DNA of 6,015 nt from Verrucomicrobia bacterium UBA1727 (GTDB lineage: Bacteria; Verrucomicrobiota; Kiritimatiellia; RFP12; UBA1067), in contig DCIL01000032.1 of the NCBI GenBank assembly GCA_002315875.1, positions 17,636 through 23,650 on the forward strand, read 5' to 3'. Numbering within the stretch: position 1 is the stretch's first letter; each line of letters opens with the position of its first letter. The notes below the pieces were generated by a model, which saw only the letters and a list, made by a program, of their open reading frames with translations, had not been told where the DNA came from and searched no databases. The translations under genes and the position numbers were made by a program. Of this stretch, positions 1 through 6,015 are shown piece after piece.

Positions 1-1085
1 AGTGGCGTCAGATGCGCTCGAATGGAGTCGACGAGAAGTACGTGACGGGCGACGCGAGCTGGCATGACAAGTTCGTCAAGTTCGCCGAGACGATGGAAAA
101 GTTGGTGAAGAATCCGCTTTTCGACTGGTCGCATCTTGAGCTTTCGCGTTACTTCGGTGTCAATGAGCGTCTTTGCTCGGCGAGTGCCGAGCGCATCTGG
201 AAGAAGTGCAATCAGAAGCTCGCGCAGAAGGGCTTCTCGGCGCAGGGACTCATGAAGAAGTCAAATGTCGAGGTCGTCTGCACGACGGATGATCCCGATG
301 ATGACCTTCATTTCCACCAACAGATTGCGAAGAATCCTTTCGGCACCAAGATTCTGCCCGCGTGGCGTCCCGACCGTATCCTCAAGGAAGCGGTGGCGAA
401 GAAGAAGGATCCGATGAAGCATCTCGCCGAACGCCACGAGTATTTTGAGAAGAACGGATGCGTCCTCTCCGACTATGGACTCGTGGACATTCCGGAAAAT
501 GGACTTTACGCCGATCTTCTTTTCGAGTGCCTGAAGATGGATGCGAAGGCGGGGTGGACGACTCAGCTGCACTTCAACTGCATCCGCAATCTCAACACGA
601 AGATGTTCAAGAAGCTCGGACCCGACACCGGTTTCGATGCGATCGGCTGTGCCGATTCCGGCCTTGGACTCGCAAAGCTCTTCGATCGCCTGGAGAAGGC
701 GGACGCCTTGCCGCGCTGCATCCTCTACTCGCTCAATCCGCGTGATACCGAGATGCTCGCCACCATCATGGGCTGTTTTCAGAAGGGGCCGGATGTCGGT
801 AAGATCCAACTCGGCTCGGGCTGGTGGTTCCAGGATCAGAAGGACGGCATGAAGAAGCAGCTCGAGGCGCTTTCGGCGCTCGGCTGTCTCGGCAACTTCG
901 TCGGCATGCTCACCGACTCGCGCTCGTTCCTTTCCTATACGCGCCACGAATACTTCCGCCGCATCCTCTGCCAGAAACTCGGCACTGAAGTCGAGAAGGG
1001 TGAGCTTCCGGCTGACATGAAGTGGCTCGGCCAAATCGTCGAAGATATCTCCTATAACAACGCCAAGCGCTATTTCGGCTTCTGA
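1..1085 (+). CDS. uxaC: Uronate (glucuronate/galacturonate) isomerase, 5' end outside window
   Basis: Cytoplasmic isomerase of the amidohydrolase superfamily that converts D-glucuronate to D-fructuronate and D-galacturonate to D-tagaturonate, the first step of hexuronate catabolism. The frame is open to the window edge: the first full codon is at 3, reading W-R-Q-M-R-S-N-G-V, which matches the family's internal 'KWRAMRTNGV' block. The ATG at 12 is therefore an internal Met, and roughly the first 60 residues, including the family's N-terminal metal-binding HxH, lie upstream. Visible family blocks, numbered from that Met, are NPLFDWSHLELSRYFGV, VCTTDDPDDD, LPAWRPDR, LNPRDTEML, GSGWWFQDQKDGM and GMLTDSRSFLSYTRHEYFRRIL, with the conserved Asp at 302. 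Compared with E. coli UxaC as I recall it, the middle of the protein is about 45 residues shorter, and the usual HIGALRN block reads HFNCIRN (His at 187). It ends in TGA 23 bp before the next gene. The family call is very sure; substrate preference is not visible. Confidence 0.96.
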   Translation, partial: WRQMRSNGVDEKYVTGDASWHDKFVKFAETMEKLVKNPLFDWSHLELSRYFGVNERLCSASAERIWKKCNQKLAQKGFSAQGLMKKSNVEVVCTTDDPDDDLHFHQQIAKNPFGTKILPAWRPDRILKEAVAKKKDPMKHLAERHEYFEKNGCVLSDYGLVDIPENGLYADLLFECLKMDAKAGWTTQLHFNCIRNLNTKMFKKLGPDTGFDAIGCADSGLGLAKLFDRLEKADALPRCILYSLNPRDTEMLATIMGCFQKGPDVGKIQLGSGWWFQDQKDGMKKQLEALSALGCLGNFVGMLTDSRSFLSYTRHEYFRRILCQKLGTEVEKGELPADMKWLGQIVEDISYNNAKRYFGF

Positions 1086-1108
1086 AAACCTAAAGCAAGA
1101 AAACGACA

Positions 1109-2527
1109 ATGCAGAGAAGGACTTTTCTCAAGGATATGCTCGCGGTTGGTGTGGCGCCGATTCTTTTCGGCGGCTGCGCATCGAAGTTCATGGCGAACCG
1201 CCGCGTAAACGTTGGCATCATCGGTTACGGACGCATCGCCTCGTCTTTCGAGGTGCCTTGTGTGCTGAGACGCAAGGACATCGCCCGCATCGTGGCGGTC
1301 TGCGATCTTGATTCGAAGCGCGCGATGGCCGGTGCCGAGCGCATCGAGAAGGCGTATAATGACGGCACGAAGGTCTCGGTCTTCCACAATTACAAAGAGC
1401 TTTGTGCGCGTCCCGACATCGATGCGGTGATGATCTGTCTGCCCGATTTCTGGCATGCGCTCGTGGCGACCACCGCGATCTGTTCGGGCAAGGACGTGTG
1501 GCTGCAGAAACCGTTCACGCAGACGATTCTCGAGGGACGCCTTCTCGCCAATCTCGCGAAGAAGTACGGCACGGTCATGCAGGTCGGTTCGCAGCAGCGC
1601 TCTTGGCAGGTCTTCCAGAAGGCGACCGCGGCGGTTCTCGAGGGCAAGCTCGGGGACATCAAACGCATCGAGGTCGGCATCGGCATCGACAAGGAGGGTG
1701 GTTCGAGCGCGCCGGAGAAGGTGCCCGCGAATTTCGATTATGAAACCTGGTTGGGTCCGACCGATCACAACGTTCCATATAATTACACGCGCTGCCACAA
1801 TGACGACCTGAAGAAGATCGGTAGTCGTCCCGGCTGGATTCAGCTCGAACCTTACGGCTGGGGCATGATCACCAACTGGGGCGCGCATCACCTTGATGTC
1901 GTCCGTTGGGGTCTCGGCGGTATCGCGCCGGACGGAGTTTCGGGCACGGCGAAGTGGATGAGCACCTCGGGCGGCAAACTCTGGAACGCGCACACGGCTT
2001 ACGATTTGCATTACAGCTTCAATGGCGGGCGCACCGATGTGCATGTCTGCAACCGTTATCAGAACGGCGTGAAGTTCATCGGTGAGAAGGGCGAGTGGAT
2101 CTTCTGCACCCGCAACTACAAGCCGATCACGCCGTCCGATCCCAAGCAGGCGCCGAAGAACGGCGATCTTCCTCCGCTCGCGGCCTCGAAGCCCTCGCTC
2201 CTGCCGGCCTTCGACACCAAGAACGATTGGAATCCCAGTCAGGCCCACGTCGACAACTGGCTGGAGGCGGTGCGCGCGGAAGATCCGTCCATGACCGTCA
2301 CGAACGCCGAATCCGGCCATCGCTCGACTTCGATCTGTTCGCTCGGCAAGATGTGCATGGATCTCGGCCGCGGCAAGAAGGACGGCTGTTCGCTCTCGTG
2401 GAATGCCGCCGAAGAGGTGACGGGCAATCCGCTCGCCGACAAGCTTATGAAGCCGTTCGCGAACGGAAAGTTCGATCTCAAGGTCAACCTCGCCGAGTTC
2501 GGGCTGAAGTTCGACGCCGTGATCTGA
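1109..2527 (+). CDS. Exported Gfo/Idh/MocA-family oxidoreductase (copy 1)
   Basis: Predicted NAD(P)-dependent sugar or glycoside dehydrogenase of 472 residues. The N-terminus reads MQRRTFLK, a twin-arginine (Tat) type signal, followed by a short hydrophobic stretch and Cys23 in FGGC, a weak lipobox, so export and perhaps lipid anchoring are likely. The Rossmann domain starts near residue 33 with G36-I-I-G39-Y-G41. Asp66 in VCDLD at the end of the second strand would favour NAD over NADP. The usual EKP motif reads Q133-K134-P135, keeping the catalytic-site Lys but not the Glu. VGSQQRS (159-165) and NWGAHHLD (256-263, His260/His261/Asp263) are typical of secreted members of this family. The gene follows uxaC by 23 bp, suggesting co-transcription. 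No clear Shine-Dalgarno lies before the ATG, only A-rich sequence; the start is chosen because the Tat motif begins there. By context it may oxidise or reduce C3 of a sugar; the exact substrate is unknown. Confidence 0.92.
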   Translation: MQRRTFLKDMLAVGVAPILFGGCASKFMANRRVNVGIIGYGRIASSFEVPCVLRRKDIARIVAVCDLDSKRAMAGAERIEKAYNDGTKVSVFHNYKELCARPDIDAVMICLPDFWHALVATTAICSGKDVWLQKPFTQTILEGRLLANLAKKYGTVMQVGSQQRSWQVFQKATAAVLEGKLGDIKRIEVGIGIDKEGGSSAPEKVPANFDYETWLGPTDHNVPYNYTRCHNDDLKKIGSRPGWIQLEPYGWGMITNWGAHHLDVVRWGLGGIAPDGVSGTAKWMSTSGGKLWNAHTAYDLHYSFNGGRTDVHVCNRYQNGVKFIGEKGEWIFCTRNYKPITPSDPKQAPKNGDLPPLAASKPSLLPAFDTKNDWNPSQAHVDNWLEAVRAEDPSMTVTNAESGHRSTSICSLGKMCMDLGRGKKDGCSLSWNAAEEVTGNPLADKLMKPFANGKFDLKVNLAEFGLKFDAVI

Positions 2528-2653
2528 GGACTGGGGTTTGAGGTCCGTGCGCTTGAGATAACTGCCGCGGTCTTCGCCTATTCCGTCTTCGCGCTCGCTG
2601 TGGCGTGGGCGACCATGAAGGCCGTAGACGCCCTGCCGAATCTGCAGATAGGG

Positions 2654-2683
2654 TTGTTTAGGAGAAGGGATGTTTAGTATAAT
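2654..2683 (+). promoter_or_regulatory. Sigma70-like promoter for the fusion gene unit
   Basis: A perfect -10 hexamer TATAAT lies at 2678-2683. TTGTTT at 2654-2659, sharing TTG with the -35 consensus, is 18 nt upstream. The region is AT-rich against GC-rich surroundings. Transcription would start near 2690, giving a leader of about 30 nt before the ATG at 2720. This suggests that the three downstream genes can be transcribed independently of uxaC and the first oxidoreductase. Confidence 0.65.
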
Positions 2684-2687
2684 ATCG

Positions 2688-2698
2688 TTGAATTTCAA
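2688..2698. promoter_or_regulatory. Possible operator palindrome at the transcription start
   Basis: TTGAA-T-TTCAA is a perfect 11-bp palindrome starting 5 bp after the -10 hexamer, covering the expected transcription start. That position would suit a repressor. It is short and AT-rich, so chance is possible; no second copy or regulator gene is visible in the window. Confidence 0.25.
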
Positions 2699-2701
2699 AC
2701 T

Positions 2702-2707
2702 AAGGAG
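2702..2707 (+). promoter_or_regulatory. Ribosome-binding site of the fusion gene
   Basis: AAGGAG at 2702-2707 is a strong Shine-Dalgarno match, but its spacing to the ATG at 2720 is 12 nt, longer than usual. No other in-frame start lies nearer, and the ATG begins a clear signal peptide, so this start is well supported. Confidence 0.7.
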
Positions 2708-2719
2708 AAAGATACGCAA

Positions 2720-4405
2720 ATGAAATACCTGATGCTCTCGTCCGTTGCGCTTTCCGCAATGGCTTCCTTTGCCGCAGTGCCGGTGGCGCCCGTTGCTGAT
2801 AACGGACTTCCCGTGACCAATACCGCGCTCAACGAAGCGCGCGTGCCGTTCCGGCTCGGTGTCGCCGGCTACACCTTCTGCAAGCGTAATCTCGACGATA
2901 CGCTTAAGATCATGAAGAATGCCGATGTCCATTATCTCTGCGTGAAGGACTTCCATCTCAAGTATACGGCTACTGATGCCGAGATCGCCGCGTTCAAGCA
3001 GAAATGCGCCACGAACGGCGTGATTCCGTATGCGCTCGGTCCGCTGTACACCAAGAACAACGACGAGGTGCTCGCTTACTTCGAGTTCGCCAAGCGTTTC
3101 GGTGCGAAGGTGATCGTCGGTGTGCCGTACGATCCGCCGGCGGGTGGCAAGGATAAGTGGAATCAGCGCAAGGGGTCCCGGAAGCAGCTCGAGTACATCG
3201 ACAAGCTTGTCAAGGATTTCGACATCAAGTACGCGATCCACAATCACGGTCCCGCCTCGCCGGAGATGTATCCCGACGTCGCTTACGGATGGAACCTCAT
3301 CAAGGATCTCGACAAGCGCATCGGCTTCTGTCTCGACATCGGCTGGGAGTACGGCAGCGGACGCGATCCGGTCGCGACGATCCGCAAGTATGCCGATCGC
3401 ATCTTCGATGTGCACGTCAAGAACTTCAAGATTGATGCGCCGGATGGTTATGGCGTTCCGCTCGCCCGCGGCAAGATCGATTACGTCAAGGTCTTCAAGG
3501 CGCTGACCGAGGTCGGATACTCGGGCGTCTGCGCGCTTGAATACGAGCGTAACTTCGAGGACAACGCGGCGCTCGTCTCCGAGTCGATCGGCTATGCGCG
3601 CGGTGTTTGCCAGACCCTCCAGGTCAAGGCGCGCATGATGCCGGTGCCGGAAGGCGCGAACACGCTCACGGTCGAGGAGAAGTCCGAGGGTTACGAGCTG
3701 CTCTTCGACGGCAAGACGCTTCCTACGAAGCTTTGGATCGGTGAGAAGGAGAAGTTCCAGTGCTTCCCGAAGAAGGGCTGGTATGCCGAGGCCGGTGCGC
3801 TCTACATGAAGCCGGTGAGCGGCATCGCTCCCAACGGCAAGTGGTTCCCGCTTCCTCCCGAAGACGCGCGACTCGGCGGCGGCGGCTCGATCGTCACGGT
3901 GAAGAAGTACAAGGACTTCATCTTCAAGTTCGACTTCCGTCTCACCGAGGCGGCGAACTCCGGCATCAAGTACTACTACGACGAGACCGTCAACAACAAG
4001 GGAACGTGCGAAGAGTATCAGGTGCTCGATCCGGGACATCCCGACTATGACAAGCCCAATGCGTCCGGCGTCGAGGGCACGCACCGCATCGGCGCGCTCT
4101 ACGATCTCGCCGCGGCGCCGCTCGCCGAGAAGTTCATCAAGCCGACCGGACACTGGAACTCGGGCATGATCGTCGCCAAGGGCAATCACATCGAGCATTG
4201 GCTCAACGGTGTGAAGATTCTCGAGTACGAGCGCGGCAGCGAGCAGTTCCGCAAGTGGGTCGATGTCTCGAAATACGCGAAGTGGGGCAACGACGCCGCG
4301 GGCAATCCGCAGCGCTGGGGCGAGGTGCCGGTCGGCCGCATCCACATTCAGGATCATAGCGACTCCTGCGTCTACTACTGCAATCTCAAGATCAAGGAGC
4401 TTTAA
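2720..4405 (+). CDS. Secreted fusion: xylose-isomerase-like TIM barrel plus DUF1080 (3-keto-disaccharide hydrolase) domain
   Basis: A 561-residue protein with a Sec signal peptide (MKYLMLSSVALSAMASFA, cleavage near residues 18-19), so probably periplasmic. Residues about 38-300 form a sugar phosphate isomerase/epimerase (AP endonuclease 2-like) TIM barrel. Candidate metal or catalytic residues are H174 and H176 in HNHGP, D206 in CLDIGWEYG, H232 in DVHVKNF, and E274 in ALEYE. Residues about 324-561 are a DUF1080 domain: LLFDGKTL at 327-334, NSGIKYY from 413, EYQVLD at 432-437, WNSG at 479-482, a HWLNGVKILEYE strand, and IHIQDH at 541-546 before the last strand. DUF1080 members cleave 3-keto-glycosides, and related TIM-barrel proteins are thought to hydrate or isomerise the product; a combined role here is inference. 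The gene has its own promoter and sits 3 bp before a second oxidoreductase. Domain assignment is sure; the reaction of the barrel is less so. Confidence 0.93.
   Translation: MKYLMLSSVALSAMASFAAVPVAPVADNGLPVTNTALNEARVPFRLGVAGYTFCKRNLDDTLKIMKNADVHYLCVKDFHLKYTATDAEIAAFKQKCATNGVIPYALGPLYTKNNDEVLAYFEFAKRFGAKVIVGVPYDPPAGGKDKWNQRKGSRKQLEYIDKLVKDFDIKYAIHNHGPASPEMYPDVAYGWNLIKDLDKRIGFCLDIGWEYGSGRDPVATIRKYADRIFDVHVKNFKIDAPDGYGVPLARGKIDYVKVFKALTEVGYSGVCALEYERNFEDNAALVSESIGYARGVCQTLQVKARMMPVPEGANTLTVEEKSEGYELLFDGKTLPTKLWIGEKEKFQCFPKKGWYAEAGALYMKPVSGIAPNGKWFPLPPEDARLGGGGSIVTVKKYKDFIFKFDFRLTEAANSGIKYYYDETVNNKGTCEEYQVLDPGHPDYDKPNASGVEGTHRIGALYDLAAAPLAEKFIKPTGHWNSGMIVAKGNHIEHWLNGVKILEYERGSEQFRKWVDVSKYAKWGNDAAGNPQRWGEVPVGRIHIQDHSDSCVYYCNLKIKEL
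4394..4399 (+). promoter_or_regulatory. Ribosome-binding site of the second oxidoreductase, inside the fusion gene
   Basis: AAGGAG at 4394-4399 lies within the last codons of the fusion gene, 9 nt before the ATG at 4409. With only 3 bp between stop and start, this points to coupled translation of the two proteins. Confidence 0.75.
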
Positions 4406-4408
4406 GCG

Positions 4409-5776
4409 ATGAACCGCAGGAGTTTTCTCAAGGCCGCCGGTGCGTTTGCCGGGGTGCAGATTCTTCCCGGCTGTTTCTGGACGCGCGGATATGCCGCGAA
4501 CGGCAAGGTGCGGCTTGCGGCAATCGGCTGCGGTGCGCAGGCGTGGTACGATCTGCAGCAGTTCGACCGCAATTCCGACATCTGTCAGGTGGTCGCGCTC
4601 TGCGATACCGACATCGGGGCGCCGCATACGGTCGAGGCGCTCAAGCGCTGGCCGGACGTGCCGCGCTTCCAGGATTTCCGCAAGATGTTCGATGTGATGT
4701 CCGGTGAGATCGACGCGGTCCTCATCGGCATTCCCGATCATTCCCACTTCTGCGCGGCGATGGAGGCGATGCGCCGCGGCAAGGCGGTTTACGTCGAAAA
4801 GCCGCTTGCGCATTCGTTCCGCGAGTGCGAACTTCTGCGCAAGGCCGAACTCGAGTGCGAGGTCGTGACCCAGATGGGCAATCAGGGCCACAGCGGCGAC
4901 AACTTCTATCAGTATCGCGATTATGTCGCCAACGGCACGATCAAGGATGTGAAGAAGGTCGTCTCGCACATGAACATGCAGCGTCGCTGGCACAAGTGGG
5001 GCGGAGCGGTCAAGTCGTATCCGCCGGCCGACGCGAAGCCGCAGACGCTCGATTGGGAGACCTGGATCAATGCCGCTCCCTACCATGCCTTCTCGAAGGA
5101 TCTCGCGTACGGCGAATGGCGTTGCTGGTATGACTACGGCAACGGCTGCATGGGCGACTGGGGTGCGCACATCCTCGACACCATCCATCGCTTCACGCTC
5201 AAGGGCGCGCTGCCGAGCGAAGTGAAGATCTCGAACGTTAGCGGATGGAATCCGTTCGTCTTCCCGATTCAGGATACTCTCACCATGAAGTTCGGCGATG
5301 TGACCGTCGAGTGGTACGAAGGTCTCGACAACAAGCCGAAACTGCCGAAGGGCTTCTTCTATCAGACGAATGAGGGACTCTTCCCCGCGTCCACGGCCAA
5401 TGACGGACTCATCGATCCGCCGCTCAAGCCCGGCAAGGAGATCTATCTCGCAAACGGTGAAGTGTGGCAAGGTCTTTCCCACGCCTCGCCGCTCATGCGC
5501 TGCGGCGACAAGTTTAAGCCCGCTTTCGAAAAGGCGCACAACAACCATTACCGCAACTTCCTCCTGGCGGTGAAGGGAGAAGTGGAGGCGAAGAGTCCGT
5601 TCAGCGTGACCGCTCCGCTTTCCGAGATCTTCTGCCTCGGCGTCATCGCCCAGCGGCTCAACCGCGGCTTCAAGTTCGACCCCGTGAACAAGGTCGCAAT
5701 CGATGATCCCGAAGTCGATATCCTTCTTGAAGGACCGATGCCGCGTCCGGGCTGGGAATGCTACTACAAAGGATGA
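4409..5776 (+). CDS. Exported Gfo/Idh/MocA-family oxidoreductase (copy 2)
   Basis: A predicted NAD(P)-dependent dehydrogenase of 455 residues. The N-terminus MNRRSFLK is a twin-arginine motif, followed by a short hydrophobic stretch and Cys22 in ILPGC, a plausible lipobox, so a Tat-exported, possibly lipid-anchored protein is expected. The Rossmann domain begins near residue 33 with AAIG40-C-G42, and Asp66 in LCDTD ends the second strand, as in the other copy. Here the canonical motif is intact: V129-E130-K131-P132. MGNQGH (156-161) and MGDWGAHILD (248-257, His254/Asp257) mark the sugar-binding side in this family. Its sequence differs widely from the other oxidoreductase in this window, so the two probably have different substrates or opposite roles in one redox cycle. 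It is coupled to the TIM/DUF1080 gene upstream and to the transporter downstream. The family call is firm; the substrate is unknown. Confidence 0.93.
   Translation: MNRRSFLKAAGAFAGVQILPGCFWTRGYAANGKVRLAAIGCGAQAWYDLQQFDRNSDICQVVALCDTDIGAPHTVEALKRWPDVPRFQDFRKMFDVMSGEIDAVLIGIPDHSHFCAAMEAMRRGKAVYVEKPLAHSFRECELLRKAELECEVVTQMGNQGHSGDNFYQYRDYVANGTIKDVKKVVSHMNMQRRWHKWGGAVKSYPPADAKPQTLDWETWINAAPYHAFSKDLAYGEWRCWYDYGNGCMGDWGAHILDTIHRFTLKGALPSEVKISNVSGWNPFVFPIQDTLTMKFGDVTVEWYEGLDNKPKLPKGFFYQTNEGLFPASTANDGLIDPPLKPGKEIYLANGEVWQGLSHASPLMRCGDKFKPAFEKAHNNHYRNFLLAVKGEVEAKSPFSVTAPLSEIFCLGVIAQRLNRGFKFDPVNKVAIDDPEVDILLEGPMPRPGWECYYKG
5768..5773 (+). promoter_or_regulatory. Ribosome-binding site deciding the transporter start
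   Basis: AAAGGA at 5768-5773 sits 5 nt before the ATG at 5779. Another in-frame ATG at 5773 overlaps the upstream TGA as ATGA, but the purine-rich site would abut it with no spacing, so 5779 is preferred. The alternative adds only two residues (Met-Asn). Confidence 0.6.
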
Positions 5777-5778
5777 AC

Positions 5779-6015
5779 ATGAAGAAAACGAACTTCCGCT
5801 GGATAATCTGCTCGTTGCTTTTCTTTGCGACGACCGTAAATTATCTCGACCGCCAGGTGCTGTCCCTGACCTACAAGGACTTCATCGCACCGGTCTTCAA
5901 TTGGTCGGACAACGATTACGGCACGATTACCGGTGTCTTCTCGATCGTCTACGCCATCTGCAATCTCTTCGCCGGCAAGTTCATCGACATGCTCGGCACG
6001 AAGAAGGGCTATCTC
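5779..6015 (+). CDS. MFS transporter, hexuronate (ExuT-like) family, 3' end outside window
   Basis: Only the first 79 codons are present. The protein starts MKKTNFRWIICSLLFFATTV, a first membrane helix. It runs into N21-Y22-L23-D24-R25-Q-V-L-S, a signature of the anion:cation symporter group that includes hexuronate transporters such as ExuT. NWSDNDYGTI (41-50) leads into helix 2, and the MFS motif A loop follows as AGKFIDMLGTKKGY (65-78, with Asp70 and Gly73). It would act in the inner membrane, probably importing a sugar acid with protons. It starts 2 bp after the second oxidoreductase, at the end of the visible unit. The nearby uronate isomerase gene supports a hexuronate substrate, but related members carry other organic acids, so the substrate is inferred. 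Confidence 0.9.
   Translation, partial: MKKTNFRWIICSLLFFATTVNYLDRQVLSLTYKDFIAPVFNWSDNDYGTITGVFSIVYAICNLFAGKFIDMLGTKKGYL

Larger units (their letters stand above)
2528..2719. other. 192-bp spacer between two transcription units
   Basis: The 3' half holds a promoter, a small palindrome and a ribosome-binding site, listed separately. The 5' half (about 2528-2674) has no gene that I recognise. Read in frame with the upstream gene it stays open for 49 codons past that gene's TGA, up to a TAG at 2675, and encodes a hydrophobic run including AAVFAYSVFALAVAWATM. No ATG or Shine-Dalgarno precedes the hydrophobic run. A weak stem GGGCG/CGCCC with a 17-nt loop lies around 2617-2643, but no T-tract follows, so no intrinsic terminator can be called. 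Confidence 0.6.

Noticed and set aside
12..14. ATG as the true start of the first gene.
   Set aside because: The frame is open to the window edge, and the residues before it (W-R-Q) match the conserved internal block of uronate isomerases, so the start lies upstream.
261..1109. A 282-residue open frame on the - strand opposite uxaC.
   Set aside because: Same codon-phase shadow effect; the sense strand encodes clear UxaC motifs throughout.
2610..2650. Stem-loop GGGCG/CGCCC as a terminator of the first unit.
   Set aside because: The stem is only 5 bp, the loop is 17 nt and no T-tract follows, so an intrinsic terminator is not supported.
2082..4050. Several Arg- and Ser-rich + strand open frames inside the first oxidoreductase and the fusion gene.
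   Set aside because: They are out-of-frame shadows of GC-rich genes with low-complexity translations and no family motifs.
1070..5548. A 1492-residue open frame on the - strand covering three + strand genes.
   Set aside because: Its codons are exact complements of the sense codons, and it is open only because TTA, CTA and TCA are unused there. Its translation is rich in Arg, Leu, Val and Asp with no recognisable domain, and the + strand genes have clear families.

Overview
The window is a compact, gene-dense stretch of moderately GC-rich bacterial DNA with five protein genes, all on the + strand. In order they are: the 3' part of a uronate isomerase gene (uxaC); a Gfo/Idh/MocA-family oxidoreductase with an export signal; a secreted protein joining a xylose-isomerase-like TIM barrel to a DUF1080 (3-keto-disaccharide hydrolase) domain; a second exported Gfo/Idh/MocA oxidoreductase; and the 5' end of a hexuronate-type MFS transporter gene. 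No RNA genes, insertion sequences or CRISPR arrays were seen.

The source is probably a Gram-negative member of the Planctomycetota-Verrucomicrobiota-Chlamydiota superphylum, such as a gut-type Kiritimatiellota, Lentisphaerota or Verrucomicrobiota. The grounds are indirect: many exported Gfo/Idh/MocA proteins with an RRxFLK twin-arginine start and a nearby Cys, and DUF1080 domains beside TIM-barrel sugar isomerase-like domains, are typical of those groups. The phylum cannot be proven from this sequence.

Layout: uxaC (to 1085) is followed after 23 bp by the first oxidoreductase (1109-2527). A 192-bp spacer (2528-2719) then carries a good sigma70-like promoter, a small palindrome at the expected transcription start, and a Shine-Dalgarno sequence. 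From it a tight unit begins: TIM/DUF1080 fusion (2720-4405), 3 bp, second oxidoreductase (4409-5776), 2 bp, transporter (5779 onward). The spacing and the ribosome-binding sites lying inside upstream genes suggest translational coupling.

How the genes may work together (inference): the exported Gfo/Idh enzymes would oxidise a glycoside at C3. The DUF1080 domain would cleave the 3-keto-glycoside by elimination or hydrolysis, and the TIM barrel would hydrate or isomerise the product. A Gfo/Idh enzyme would then reduce it back to the free sugar. The flanking hexuronate-type transporter and uronate isomerase would import and metabolise the released sugar acid, so the natural substrate may be a glucuronide, galacturonide or similar uronic-acid glycan. 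The most notable points are the putative two-step fusion enzyme and the link between a redox-type glycoside cleavage cassette and hexuronate catabolism.
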